A stretch of DNA of 46,463 bases from Opitutaceae bacterium (GTDB lineage Bacteria > Verrucomicrobiota > Verrucomicrobiia > Opitutales > Opitutaceae). Within the stretch, counting starts at the first letter, position 1; each line of letters starts with the position of its first letter. Location of the stretch: contig JAGYIG010000026.1 in NCBI GenBank assembly GCA_018402455.1, forward strand, positions 1-46,463, written 5' to 3'. A program made the translations under genes and the position numbers. Under the pieces are notes generated by a model. It saw nothing but the letters and a program-made list of their open reading frames with translations. It did no database searches and had not been told where the DNA came from. Positions 27,234 through 35,799 of this stretch are shown piece after piece.

Positions 27234-27680
27234 GGGTCGCAGTCGAAACGGTGGATTTGCGTTCGACCGGCCGCAACTCGATTGTCTCGCGTCATCAGCG
27301 CTCCGCCCTGTCGTCCGCCTTTTTGCCCTGACTTACGGCGGTGGTGGGTGGTGGAAACGGGAGTCGCTCCTGCGTGATGGTGCCGTCGAGGCCCCCGTTG
27401 ACGGAGACACCCCATCAAAATGCCGCGGCAAGGCTCGACAGCCAGCGCCACCGGGATGAGCGTAGGCCGCCCGTTGGGGTCCCGTGGGGGCGTCGGAAGG
27501 TATTTGATTCATGAAGTTTTTGACCGGTTTCCTCCATCGGGTTGGCGTCCAGCTGCTGGGAGCGGGAGGCGTCCCGGCCGAGCGGCGCATTCCGCGCCGG
27601 GCGCAACGCTATGGAGTGGCGCAACATTGCCCAAAACCGGGCTCGGCTGGTGCCGATTCTTAACCGCTGATCGTGTCGGT
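27234..27680. other. Gene-free stretch before the sulfatase remnant
   Basis: I see no convincing gene in these 447 bases. The only frame with a plausible start is at 27510 (ATG, about 50 codons, MKFLTGFLHRVGVQLLGAGG). It has no recognisable homology and may be the ruined N-terminus of the sulfatase remnant. The composition is GC-rich and no terminator or tRNA was found. Confidence 0.5.
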
Positions 27681-28764
27681 GCGCCTTCCATCATCTGGAT
27701 TGTCACCACCAGTGGCGGGGACAGGCGTGGGGCGGAGCGGGCGATCCCCATGCGCCCACGCCGGCGCTTGGCGCGCGCTGGCCCGGAGCGGGGCGAACCA
27801 CCGGCTGGCCACCCTCCGCACCCCCTTGGTCCGTTTGCTCCAGGCCGCGATGCTGACCGTCCCGTGCCCGCAGAACGGGGTGGTCGATTACGATCCGCTG
27901 CCGTTTCGGCTCGCACCGTGGCCCACGAGATGCAGGCGCGCGGCTATCAAACCGCCTACTTTGGCAAATGGCATCTGGCCGAGCGGGACCGGCAAGCCCC
28001 GCTGGGGCGAGGCGCATGCGCGACAGGTGGTCCCGAAGGAGGGCCGCGGCGGATTTGCTTTTTGGGAAGGCTTCGAGGCAGGTTTCTCCTCAACGGGCCC
28101 TGGCTGCACGGGACCCGGTTGCCAGTCCGACCCGATTTGAGTTACCAAAGTGAGGTGGTCCTGCAGCGTGCGGGATTGGCTATCGGCGCAGGCCGGCCCC
28201 GTCTTCGTGGTTGCCAGTGTTGAAGCCCCACATCCGCCCTATGATGCGCCGGTTTCGGCGGGAACCACGCGTCGCCCCTCCGCGGTGCGGTTGGCCGCCA
28301 ATGTCCCGCCCGCCGCTGCGGCTGCGCGTCGGGAACTTTCCGGCTACTACGCCCACATCGCCGCCACCGACCGAGCCATCGGCCAACTCGTCGATCGCCT
28401 CCCGAAAAGTGTCACCATATTGGTGACAAGTGTGCACGGCGACATGCATGGCGCGCAGGGGCTTTTTCGCAAAGGCTGGCCGCATGAGGAGAGTGTGCGG
28501 GTGCCCCTGATCGTGCGCGGTGAACCGGCGCCGGCGGCCGGCGCCGTCAGTGATGCCCCGGTGTCGTTGTTGGATTTACCCGCGATGACAACGGCTTGGG
28601 CGGACGGCGTCGCCTGGCGCTGTGAGCGGGAGCACGCGCCGATTTCCATGCCCTCGGTGGTCGCGCTACCGGATCAATGCGACCGGGTCTGGTCGGGTTG
28701 GCGTTCGGCGCACGCCAAACGCGTCACGCTGGCGGACGGTTCCCCGTGGGAATTGGGGGAGTGA
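27681..28764 (+). pseudogene. Degenerate sulfatase gene with multiple frameshifts
   Basis: Sulfatase-like segments follow each other in order but alternate between two frames: IIWIVTT (27690), LARSGANHRLATLRTPL (about 27778), TVAHEMQARGYQTAYFGKWH (about 27917), FAFWEGFEAGF (about 28058), LLNGPWLHGTRLP (about 28092) and GPVFVVASVEAPHPPY (about 28197), then the C-terminal part to 28764. At least five frame changes are needed. The CxPSR maturation site is not recognisable, and the DHG metal motif reads SVHGDM with Asp replaced by Val. The remnant resembles a different sulfatase subfamily from the intact gene at 23386. It is a dead gene unless assembly errors are heavily clustered here. Confidence 0.8.
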
Positions 28765-28810
28765 GGGCAATCCCGGGCCCCAGAGGTGACTGTTTGATCG
28801 GTTCCTACGA

Positions 28811-29260
28811 TCAGCGGGTGAGGCCTTCGATGTCGCGGCGTTCGGACACCTCGCGCTTCCACGAATAGACCTTGTCCGCCACCATCAGGATCTCAGTGAC
28901 TTCGACGATCACCGAAACCTGAGGCTGCAGCACGGGGACATCCAGTTCAACCACCACGCGTCTGACGGGGTCCCAATAAAACTGGCGTTGGGTATCGGTG
29001 ATGACCATCTCCGCATCGGTCGCAACCTCGCGGTGGTAGGCCCACACCACGGCTTCCACCGAATACTCCGCCAGTGGATGCTTGAAATCGGGTTCACCCA
29101 GATTCTCCACCAATTCCGCGGCGGACATGCCGCGCGTGACCACGAAGTTCTCTTTGAGAGAATTCAGCTTTTTATGGGTCCTGGTGGTTTCGCAGCCGGT
29201 GAGGGCGAGGGCCAGGGCGACCAAGAAGAATAGGCGAAATAAGGATAAGGACGATGGCAT
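28811..29260 (-). CDS. BamE/SmpA-like lipoprotein
   Basis: A 149-residue lipoprotein with lipobox LALTG|C (Cys23) and a small alpha/beta domain containing VTRGMSAAELVENLGEPDF (about 41-59), the type of 'GMT...v..llG.P' motif seen in BamE/SmpA domains, then WAYHREVATDAEMVI. An outer-membrane location facing the periplasm is expected; BamE itself assists barrel assembly, but this protein need not have that role. The gene stands last in the minus-strand series that begins at 34933, 91 bases after the preceding gene. Confidence 0.68.
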   Translation of the reverse strand: MPSSLSLFRLFFLVALALALTGCETTRTHKKLNSLKENFVVTRGMSAAELVENLGEPDFKHPLAEYSVEAVVWAYHREVATDAEMVITDTQRQFYWDPVRRVVVELDVPVLQPQVSVIVEVTEILMVADKVYSWKREVSERRDIEGLTR

Positions 29261-29351
29261 GAGCAGGCGTCTTGGTGGGGACGGGTTGAACGGGATCAGA
29301 CTCCCTGAGTCGCCCGGGGTTCCTCCTCAATATCGGTGGTGCCGCCGGACC

Positions 29352-30677
29352 TCAAGGGGTGGGGGGGCAGGGACCAGTGGGTGGCATAAATTTGCGAGCC
29401 GGAAAGAGATCCGTCCACAGGGGAAAGATGTAATCGGAGCCGAGTTTTTGGAGATCAGTGAGGTCTCCGGAACTGACCCGCCCATTGGCCCAACCTTCGT
29501 AGCCTTCCTCGGCTTTGAAGATGAGATCGGCCATCCCGACCGCCATGCGCTCGGTGACGTCCCGGCTGGTGGGGGTGTCCGGCCAATTCCCGGTGACCTT
29601 GAGGGCAGCGGCGGTGCCGAGGTGAATCATGACGCAGTCGTAGGCGTAGCCGAGACTGGTGCGGAGCCCGGCGTTGTCCATCGCTTCAAATTCGTAGATC
29701 ATGCCCATGCGTCCCTCGTAGGGAGAAACGGTGGCGTCACTCCGACGGTTGAGGAGTCGGCCGGCGCGGTCGGCATCGACCCTGACCGGAGTGCGCCCGG
29801 CCTTGGACCAGAGGCGGTCGGCCTGAGTCAGGTAGATTTCCCATGGCTGGTGCAGGGTGCGGCCCCGGTAGGTGAAATCCTGCCGAATGCCGCGGCCGTG
29901 GCCGGCCGGTCGCCCCGGGCGTTGGTAGGCCCCGCCGTGCATGAGCAGCGCGGCCATGGCCGGTTCGTTTTCCCAGGTTTGCAGGATGTTGCGAAACTGC
30001 CGGGCTTCGAGTTGTTGGCGAAACACCGCGTAGTCGAACGTGTGGAAAAACGTGTTGAGGGCGTCGGCTCCGAAGTAGAAGGACGCGGCGATCATGACGC
30101 CGGCGTAGCCCTCGATGTGATTGGGGTTCCAGCTCTTGTGATACCAACTGATGCCGTCGAGGAGCACGTGGTAATCGTTGGCATCGCCGTGGGTGAAGTG
30201 TCCGCCGACCGCCAGGGCCTGCATGAGCAGGTCGGCGCGGTCGCGGTCGTCCGCCGTGAGCAGGGCCCAGACCTCGGGGGTCTGTTTGGCGATGAGCAGC
30301 GCCCAGGCGGCGGCATTGTGGGACCAACCACCGATGCCGCCCTGCGCTTCGGGCTCGCGGGTGTTGCCGTCGGCATCGGGACCGTCGTTGCGCAGGAAAA
30401 ATTGAATCTTGGCAGCGAGGCTTGCAGCGAGGGTGGTATCGCCAACGGCGTGGTGGGGGTGCTGGGCCGCGGCGATCGCGACGAGTTGCATCGCGAAGGT
30501 TTCGGGCAGTTCGCGGTAACGCGTGCCGCGGACGAATTTCCAGCGCGGGGGCTTCTCGGCGACGGCGCGCTCGAGGAGCTCCGGGTCGAAAGCAGGGGCA
30601 TCGGCGTGGGTCTGAACCGGAATCACTGAAGCCAGCAGGATGACAAGGGGCAGGATTTTTTGGGTCACAGAGTTCAC
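29352..30677 (-). CDS. Secreted protein of unknown function, toroid-like
   Basis: A 441-residue secreted protein with an N-terminal signal peptide (KILPLVILLASVIPVQTHA, cleavage near residue 26). It is rich in Trp, His, Tyr and helical segments (HNAAAWALLIAKQTPEVWAL, GGHFTHGDANDYHVLLDGI, SWNPNHIEGYAGVMIAASFY), which suggests an alpha/alpha-toroid such as polysaccharide lyases or glycosidases use. I do not recognise a family, and the catalytic role is a guess. Starts at GTG 30677 or GTG 30668; both lie in the edge of a repeat element. Probably co-transcribed with the FG-GAP gene upstream. Confidence 0.6.
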   Translation of the reverse strand: MNSVTQKILPLVILLASVIPVQTHADAPAFDPELLERAVAEKPPRWKFVRGTRYRELPETFAMQLVAIAAAQHPHHAVGDTTLAASLAAKIQFFLRNDGPDADGNTREPEAQGGIGGWSHNAAAWALLIAKQTPEVWALLTADDRDRADLLMQALAVGGHFTHGDANDYHVLLDGISWYHKSWNPNHIEGYAGVMIAASFYFGADALNTFFHTFDYAVFRQQLEARQFRNILQTWENEPAMAALLMHGGAYQRPGRPAGHGRGIRQDFTYRGRTLHQPWEIYLTQADRLWSKAGRTPVRVDADRAGRLLNRRSDATVSPYEGRMGMIYEFEAMDNAGLRTSLGYAYDCVMIHLGTAAALKVTGNWPDTPTSRDVTERMAVGMADLIFKAEEGYEGWANGRVSSGDLTDLQKLGSDYIFPLWTDLFPARKFMPPTGPCPPTP

Positions 30678-30803
30678 CGAGGAGATACAGAGTTTAAAGA
30701 GGGAGATTCGGGGTTGGTGCAGTGATTCGGATGCGGAGGGGTTCGGCGAAAATCACCTTGTTCTCTGAGATCTCCGGGTTCCTTCCGTGATCTCTGTGAC
30801 CTA
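30663..30803. repeat. 141-bp element with 10-bp terminal inverted repeats
   Basis: GGTCACAGAG (30663-30672) and CTCTGTGACC (30794-30803) are perfect inverted ends of the sequence between two minus-strand genes. The inside repeats the theme (TACAGAGTTT near the left end, ATCTCCGGG.. and GTGATCTCTGTG near the right). It looks like a short mobile or REP-type repeat. The left end overlaps the start codons of the unknown secreted protein. Confidence 0.65.
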
Positions 30804-30805
30804 AT

Positions 30806-32724
30806 CTACTCGCCTAGCGTGATCGTGTGGGTGCCGGCTTTGATCGGTCCGTGGCTGGTGGTCGTGCGGGCCACGTTGGGCCAGATGATTTCCAAGGCGT
30901 TGACTTGGGTGGCCTGACCGAGGCCGAAGTGGACGATGCTGTCGCTGCGTTTGCCGGCGTGACCGCCGGGGCCCAATAATTGGCGGTGCAGCCAGACGTC
31001 GGGAGTCGTCGGGTCGTTGTCGAGATCGACCGCGGCTCTGACGATCGCGCCATAAGCGTCGCGGGTGACATTCTGAGTCGGATCACCGATCAGGCGAAGC
31101 ACCAGACCCGCGGAGTCGTCGGCGAGGGTATTGCGATAGAGGCGGAGGCGCGGGGTGGGTTTGGCGTCTGCCGGGCTGTCGGCGGTGAGGGTGCCGTTGG
31201 CCAGGCCCGCTTCGCGGCGGCGTTCCGCGTTGAGGCGGTTGAAGGTCTGGCCGACGACCAAATCCAGGTCCCCGTCATGATCGAAGTCGAAGAGCGTGGG
31301 TTGGCCTCCGCCGAGGTGGTCGATGCCCAGCTTGGCGGTTTCATCGACAAAGGAGCCGTCGGCCTGCTGCAGGTAGATCCGCAGGCGTTCGTCGTGGGGA
31401 GGGGGGTCGCTGTAGTCGGAGGAGCAGAGGATCAGATCCAGTCGTCCATCGTTGTTGAGGTCGGCCAGTTCGGCGAAGATATCCCCTTGGTTGAAATTGC
31501 GGTTCTCCGGGGTGACGATCGCGGGCACGCGGTCCACCGAAAGATTTTTGGGCGAATCAAAGGTGACGGTTCCGGTCTCCCGCAGGCGGTTGACCAGAAA
31601 GCGGGAGCGGTCGGAAGAATCGCCGGCCCAGTTGTGGATGATGGTGGAGACGAAGGCGTCGAAATCGCCATCGTTGTCGATGTCCCCGATCGCGACATCA
31701 AAGGTATTGCCGTTGGCGCGGAAGGGCGGCTCATCGTCGCGTTTGAAGCGCGGGTCATCCTTGGCCCGATCTTCCAACCATTGGGGATGGATGCCGTGAC
31801 GGATTTTGTCGCCGTCGAAACCGGCGGCCGGAGCGATGTCGGGCCCCGCAGTGCGCGAGCCATTTCGTCGGCGCGGTAGTCGGGATGGCCTCCGGCGACG
31901 AGGGGAGGAGGATCATCGGCATCGCGTTTTAAAATTTTGCCCGGATGCGGCGTCGGCAAGGAGAGTGGATACAACCGGTTCCAGCGGCGGCCGTAGTTGA
32001 GCTCAATGAGGTAGGGCAGCTCCCCATCGTCCAGCCGTGCGATGGCGGTGCCGTAGGTGGGGCGGCCACCGGAGTCGGTCTCGCCATCGATGGGGAGGGA
32101 TTCGCCGGGCACCGACCAGCGCACGAAGGCGGTGGTGGCCCCGGCGGCGGGCACCTGCAGGAGCAGGTCGTTGGCGAAACTCTCGTAACCGGAGAAGTAG
32201 CGTTCATACCAGTTGCCGAGCCAGAGGTCCGGCAGGCCATCGGCATTGGCGTCGCCGACGGCGATGGAAGCGGTGGTCGCAGCGGGAGCGGCGGCGATCA
32301 AGGCGGGCTCGCCAAAGGTGCCATCGCCCCGTCCGGGCAGCAGGGCGGTGCGTTGGGGGCCGGCCTCGGGCGGCGCGAAGTCTGGCTGCAGGTAGTCGAG
32401 GTAGCGCGCGAGGATGGCGTCCGGCCAACCGTCGTTATCGATGTCGGCGAAGGTCAGGACGTCGCGGGTATTGAGCTCGGGCAGACCGGTGGGGGAGACC
32501 TCGGCAAACTGGCCGGTCGCCGGATCGAAGAGGAACACCCGGGCGTCGTGATTGGCCCGACCATTGGGGCGGGCGATGAGGTCGGCGTGGCCGTCCTGAT
32601 TGAGGTCAACCGAGACGACTCGCGAAGCGTCGAGATCGGGCAATCCGGCGGCGGCGGTATGGTCTTCAAAACCCGCGATGAGCGGGGCGGCCAAACTACA
32701 GAGGAGCAGGGGTATTCTAGACAT
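30806..32724 (-). pseudogene. Frameshifted FG-GAP/ASPIC (CRTAC1-like) secreted protein
   Basis: One gene is broken into two frames. The N-terminal part, from ATG 32724, has a signal peptide and FG-GAP/VCBS calcium-binding repeats (VDLNQDGHADLI, FADIDNDGWPDAI, GDANADGLPDLWLGN). The C-terminal part has more repeats (GDIDNDGDFDAFV, ADLNNDGRLDLIL, FDFDHDGDLDLVV) and ends in an ASPIC/UnbV domain (VHFGLGQ, ALEIIWPNV). The frames join near 31841-31847, where the minus strand reads CGGGGCCCGAC: up to ALRGP the first frame fits, then DIAPAAGFDGDK in the other. Restored, it would be a beta-propeller protein of about 640 residues, often found exported in Verrucomicrobia and Planctomycetes, function unknown. 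A single-base sequencing error is a real alternative to a mutation. Confidence 0.8.
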
Positions 32725-32815
32725 GGAAAACGAAGGGCGGCGTTGGATTGGCTCCGTGACCTTTGGGGGCTACTCCGCGCTCTCGGTGACAAGATGGCGG
32801 AGGAGGGGAAACGGG

Positions 32816-32841
32816 GAGAACGAGAACGATAAAGAGAACGA
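32816..32841. repeat. Short GAGAACGA repeats
   Basis: Repeated GAGAACGA words (32816-32823, 32834-32841) with GAACGA between them lie in the 132-base gap between the FG-GAP gene and the aldolase gene. Such GAGAACGA tracts look like short interspersed repeats. No function can be read. Confidence 0.5.
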
Positions 32842-32856
32842 AAAATACGGGCGGAC

Positions 32857-33915
32857 TCAGCTGAGCCAGCGGTCGAGATTGGCCGCGACGAAGGCATCGT
32901 CGACCAAGTCGGGGTAAGCGGCAGTCACGCGGTCGAGTTCGGCGGCCTGGCCGGGAGAGAGGACTTCGTGGGGGTTCAGGCAGTGAGTCGTGGGCACGAG
33001 GCCCTGACGCCGGAGCACTTCGAGAATGCCGGGGATGCAGCCGGCAAACGCGTTGGCGGCATCAAAGAGGGCGGCGTTCATATCGGTGACGGCGGCGGCG
33101 CGTTGGAGCCAGCCCGCCTCAAACTGCGGCTGCAGGCGTGCGGCCTTGATGTTTTCGAGGAGTTGGACCGCGGCGTGCGACCAAACTCCCCAGTGGCCCA
33201 GGAGGCCGCCGACAATCTGACGGGTGACGGATCTGCCGCCATGCTCAAAGGTAAAGGGGGTGAGCAGATCGGTCACGATGGTGTCGTCGTTACCGGTGTA
33301 GAGGGCGATGTCCTCCCGACCGGCGGCAATCACGCCGCGGATGACCTCCAGGGTCTGGTAGCGATTGAACGGGGCGATTTTGATCGCGAGCACGGACTCG
33401 ATCTCGGCGAACTGACGCCAGAAATCGTAGGAAAACACCCGTCCGCCGACCGCGGGTTGGAGATAAAATCCGATCAGCGGAAGCTCTTGGGCGACGGTCC
33501 GGCAGTGGGTGAGAACAACGTCTTCGGGTTGATCGTTGAGCGCGGCCAGACTGAGCAGGACCGCGTGGTAGCCCAGGTCGCGGGCCAAGGTGGTTTCGGC
33601 GACGGCTTGGGCGGTGGGGCCGCAGGCGCCGGCGATTTTGAGAAAAGGCCGTGGGGCGGCGGCGAGGTGGCGGTCAATGGTCTCCGCCGCGAGTTCGAGC
33701 ACGGGGGCGAAGAGGCCGTGCGCGGGATCACGAATCTCGAATTGAGTGGAGTGGACCCCCACGGCGATGCCGCCGCAGCCGGCGTCGATGTAGTAGCGCG
33801 CCAGGGCGCGTTGGTGGCGCTCGGAAAGCCGCCGGTTCTCGTCGAGGGCGAGGGGATGAGCGGGAATGGCCAGTCCTTGGAGCAGGTGCCGGCGGAGGGC
33901 TTCAGAATTTTCCAT
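32857..33915 (-). CDS. DHDPS/N-acetylneuraminate lyase family aldolase
   Basis: A 352-residue protein with the class I aldolase barrel of the dihydrodipicolinate synthase family, longer than typical DapA (about 290). It has AIPAHPLALDENRRLSERHQ at the N-terminus, YIDAGCGGIAVGVHSTQFE (about 42-60), GFYLQPAVGG carrying Tyr151, and LAIKIAPFNR with the Schiff-base lysine predicted at 179. Such enzymes cleave or condense pyruvate with an aldehyde or handle keto sugar acids. Not biosynthetic DapA, because of the sequence and the context. I chose ATG 33915, overlapping the end of the epimerase gene by 14 bases; the longer upstream frame runs antisense in composition to that gene and is not real. Tightly coupled to the epimerase. 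Confidence 0.82.
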   Translation of the reverse strand: MENSEALRRHLLQGLAIPAHPLALDENRRLSERHQRALARYYIDAGCGGIAVGVHSTQFEIRDPAHGLFAPVLELAAETIDRHLAAAPRPFLKIAGACGPTAQAVAETTLARDLGYHAVLLSLAALNDQPEDVVLTHCRTVAQELPLIGFYLQPAVGGRVFSYDFWRQFAEIESVLAIKIAPFNRYQTLEVIRGVIAAGREDIALYTGNDDTIVTDLLTPFTFEHGGRSVTRQIVGGLLGHWGVWSHAAVQLLENIKAARLQPQFEAGWLQRAAAVTDMNAALFDAANAFAGCIPGILEVLRRQGLVPTTHCLNPHEVLSPGQAAELDRVTAAYPDLVDDAFVAANLDRWLS

Positions 33916-34933
33916 CACGAGTTTCAAAGTGAGTGGGTTTGCCGAGCAGAGGGGCGCCCGCGGCCACGTGACGCGCGACCGCTTCGACCATCCAGTCGAG
34001 GGAGTGCGGGGGCACGCCAAAAAGGTCGTGGGACTTGCTGGCGTTGGCCAGCCAGGCGGTGTCGGCGGGGGTGCCGGTGAACTTTGCCTCGGTGCCAAAC
34101 TTCGCGGCGAACGCTTCGGCAATGGATTTCACCGCGATCCGATCTGGTCCCGTGATGTTTAAAGGCACGGGCGGGCAGGCAGCAATCTCCAGGCAACGGA
34201 TGGCGTGGGCCACGGCGTCGGTTTGCCAGATGAGGTTCACATAGCCGGTCGTGATGTCGATGGACTCGCCGGCGCGGACCCGGGTGGCGATATCGACGAG
34301 CACGCCATACCGCAGCTCGCAGGCGTAGTTGAGCCGGAACAGGTTGACGGGGGTCTGGTTGAGCTTGGCGAAGTGGGTGAACACCCGTTCGCGGCCGACG
34401 CACGAGCTGGCGTATTCACCCTGACAGGCCAAGGGCGTTGCCTCATCGGCTCCGGGGCCATCGACCGCCGTGAAAGGATACACGCAACCGGTCGAGAACA
34501 CCACCATCCGACTGGCCGTGAAGTGCCGCGCGACCAGACTGGGCACAATGGTGTTTTGAATCCAAGTGGCTTCGGGCGCGTCCGTGGTGCCGAACTTTTG
34601 CCCGGCGAGAAAGAAGACGTTGGCCGGGGTCGGGAGTTGGGCCACCTCCTCGGGGGAGCCCAGGTCGCAGGCCAGGGTTTTGACCCCTTCGGCCTCGAGA
34701 GCGGCCCGCACCTCGGGGCGGCTGAAGCGGGAAACGCCGGTGACGGTGGCGGATCGTCCGGACAGGCGGATCGCCGCCTCCAGCATGAGGGCGAGGGTGG
34801 TCCCCATTTTGCCTCCCACCCCCAAAACCAAGTAGTCACCGGAATGATTTTTCACGGCCTCCACCACGGCCGCAGGAGGCGCGGCCAGCCATCGGTCGAT
34901 TTGTTCATTTTCCTCTGGGAAAGCAGGCTCCAT
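33902..34933 (-). CDS. NAD-dependent epimerase/dehydratase family protein
   Basis: A 343-residue SDR-type protein with the nucleotide motif GVGGKMG (residues 38-44), VVFSTGCVYPF, and C-terminal sugar-epimerase-like segments (NLIWQTDAVAHAIRC, PLNITGPD). The usual YxxxK catalytic pair reads YASSC (Tyr174, Cys178), so the lysine is missing at its normal place. It would act on a sugar or sugar-derived substrate bound to NAD(P). First gene of the minus unit, divergent from the amidohydrolase operon, ATG at 34933. Confidence 0.82.
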   Translation of the reverse strand: MEPAFPEENEQIDRWLAAPPAAVVEAVKNHSGDYLVLGVGGKMGTTLALMLEAAIRLSGRSATVTGVSRFSRPEVRAALEAEGVKTLACDLGSPEEVAQLPTPANVFFLAGQKFGTTDAPEATWIQNTIVPSLVARHFTASRMVVFSTGCVYPFTAVDGPGADEATPLACQGEYASSCVGRERVFTHFAKLNQTPVNLFRLNYACELRYGVLVDIATRVRAGESIDITTGYVNLIWQTDAVAHAIRCLEIAACPPVPLNITGPDRIAVKSIAEAFAAKFGTEAKFTGTPADTAWLANASKSHDLFGVPPHSLDWMVEAVARHVAAGAPLLGKPTHFETRDGKF

Positions 34934-35031
34934 TACGCCAAAACGGATCCTTAGTTCGATCGCGGCAAGTGTTTTAATACGAATTGCTTAACTATGAAAT
35001 TTCATTTCCGGAATCTGACCCCATTTAACCC
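34934..35031. promoter_or_regulatory. Divergent promoter region with 12-bp perfect palindrome
   Basis: The 98 bases between the divergent epimerase and amidohydrolase genes are AT-rich near the centre and contain ATGAAATTTCAT (34994-35005), a perfect 12-bp palindrome, a likely operator for a regulator of both units. GGAATCTGACCCCATTT (35010-35026) is a sequence type I associate with repeat/transposon ends (read on the other strand as AAATGGGGTCAGATTCC); that link is a memory, not a search. Confidence 0.45.
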
Positions 35032-35799
35032 TTGAGGATCATCGACATTCATACGCACCCGGTGTTTTTCAACGCCGGCATCGAACCGGCCGAAACTCAA
35101 CTGATCATGCGGCGGGCGCGGCAGTTGGGCTTTGTGCACATGATCTCGTTGGGCGATGTGTTGCGGTTCGGGCGCAACCCCGACGAGGAGCAGAGTCGAA
35201 TCATCAACGATGAGACGGCGGAAATCATGAAACGGGGCCGGGGATTTTTTATCGGCTTCTGCGCCTTGAATCCGTTGCTGGGTGAAAAGGTGGTGCGCCG
35301 CGAGGTCGATCGCTGCGTCGGTGGGATGGGTTTCAGGGGGATCAAACTCGAAGTCTCCTGCAACGCGCAGCATCCCGCCATGGCGGGGGTGATGCGCGCG
35401 GCCGTCGAGCACGACGTCCCGGTCTTGCAGCACTCCTGGAATCAGCTGAACAAACGCAGTCGCTCCTACCATTCGGATCCCGAAGACACCTGTGCCCTGG
35501 CCCGACGCTGGCCGAACGTGCGGATCATCATGGCCCATCTGACCGGGTGTGGCTTTCGCGGTATCCGGGCGGCCCGGGGTCTCGACAATCTGGTCGTCGA
35601 TACGTCGGGCGGCGGACCCGAAGCCGGGCTGGTGGACTACGCGGTCGAGCAGTTGGGTGAGCACCGGGTGGTTTACGGGTCGGACCTGCCGATCCGCGAC
35701 CTGCCCACCGCGGTGGGGCGGATCACGGGTGCCGGCCTCTCCGCGTCAACCCAGCAGCGCCTGCTGTATGACAACGCGGCCGAACTTCTGAGGATATGA
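35032..35799 (+). CDS. Amidohydrolase-family metal-dependent hydrolase
   Basis: A 255-residue TIM-barrel protein. The metal-ligand pattern is nearly complete: DIHTHP (His7, His9), VLQHSW (His134), MAHLTG (His169) and YGSDLP (Asp218). It belongs to the amidohydrolase_2 family (lactonases, decarboxylases and related hydrolases). The start is TTG 35032, since no in-frame ATG precedes the HxH motif. It opens the plus unit; its stop overlaps the next start (ATGA at 35796-35799). Confidence 0.82.
   Translation: MRIIDIHTHPVFFNAGIEPAETQLIMRRARQLGFVHMISLGDVLRFGRNPDEEQSRIINDETAEIMKRGRGFFIGFCALNPLLGEKVVRREVDRCVGGMGFRGIKLEVSCNAQHPAMAGVMRAAVEHDVPVLQHSWNQLNKRSRSYHSDPEDTCALARRWPNVRIIMAHLTGCGFRGIRAARGLDNLVVDTSGGGPEAGLVDYAVEQLGEHRVVYGSDLPIRDLPTAVGRITGAGLSASTQQRLLYDNAAELLRI

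Noticed and set aside
26571..27377. 268-codon plus-strand frame opposite the deformylase
   Set aside because: Shadow of def, which has all three catalytic motifs.
27218..27627. Short minus-strand frames before the sulfatase remnant
   Set aside because: No start context, domain or conservation signal that I can defend.
28410..28428. TGTCACCA/TGGTGACA palindrome resembling the element at 16816
   Set aside because: It lies inside a normal sulfatase coding segment (TILVTSVHGDM) in the remnant, so it is probably coincidence.
29082..30629. 515-codon plus-strand frame opposite the lipoprotein and unknown secreted protein
   Set aside because: Crosses two genes with signal peptides on the other strand; no domain.
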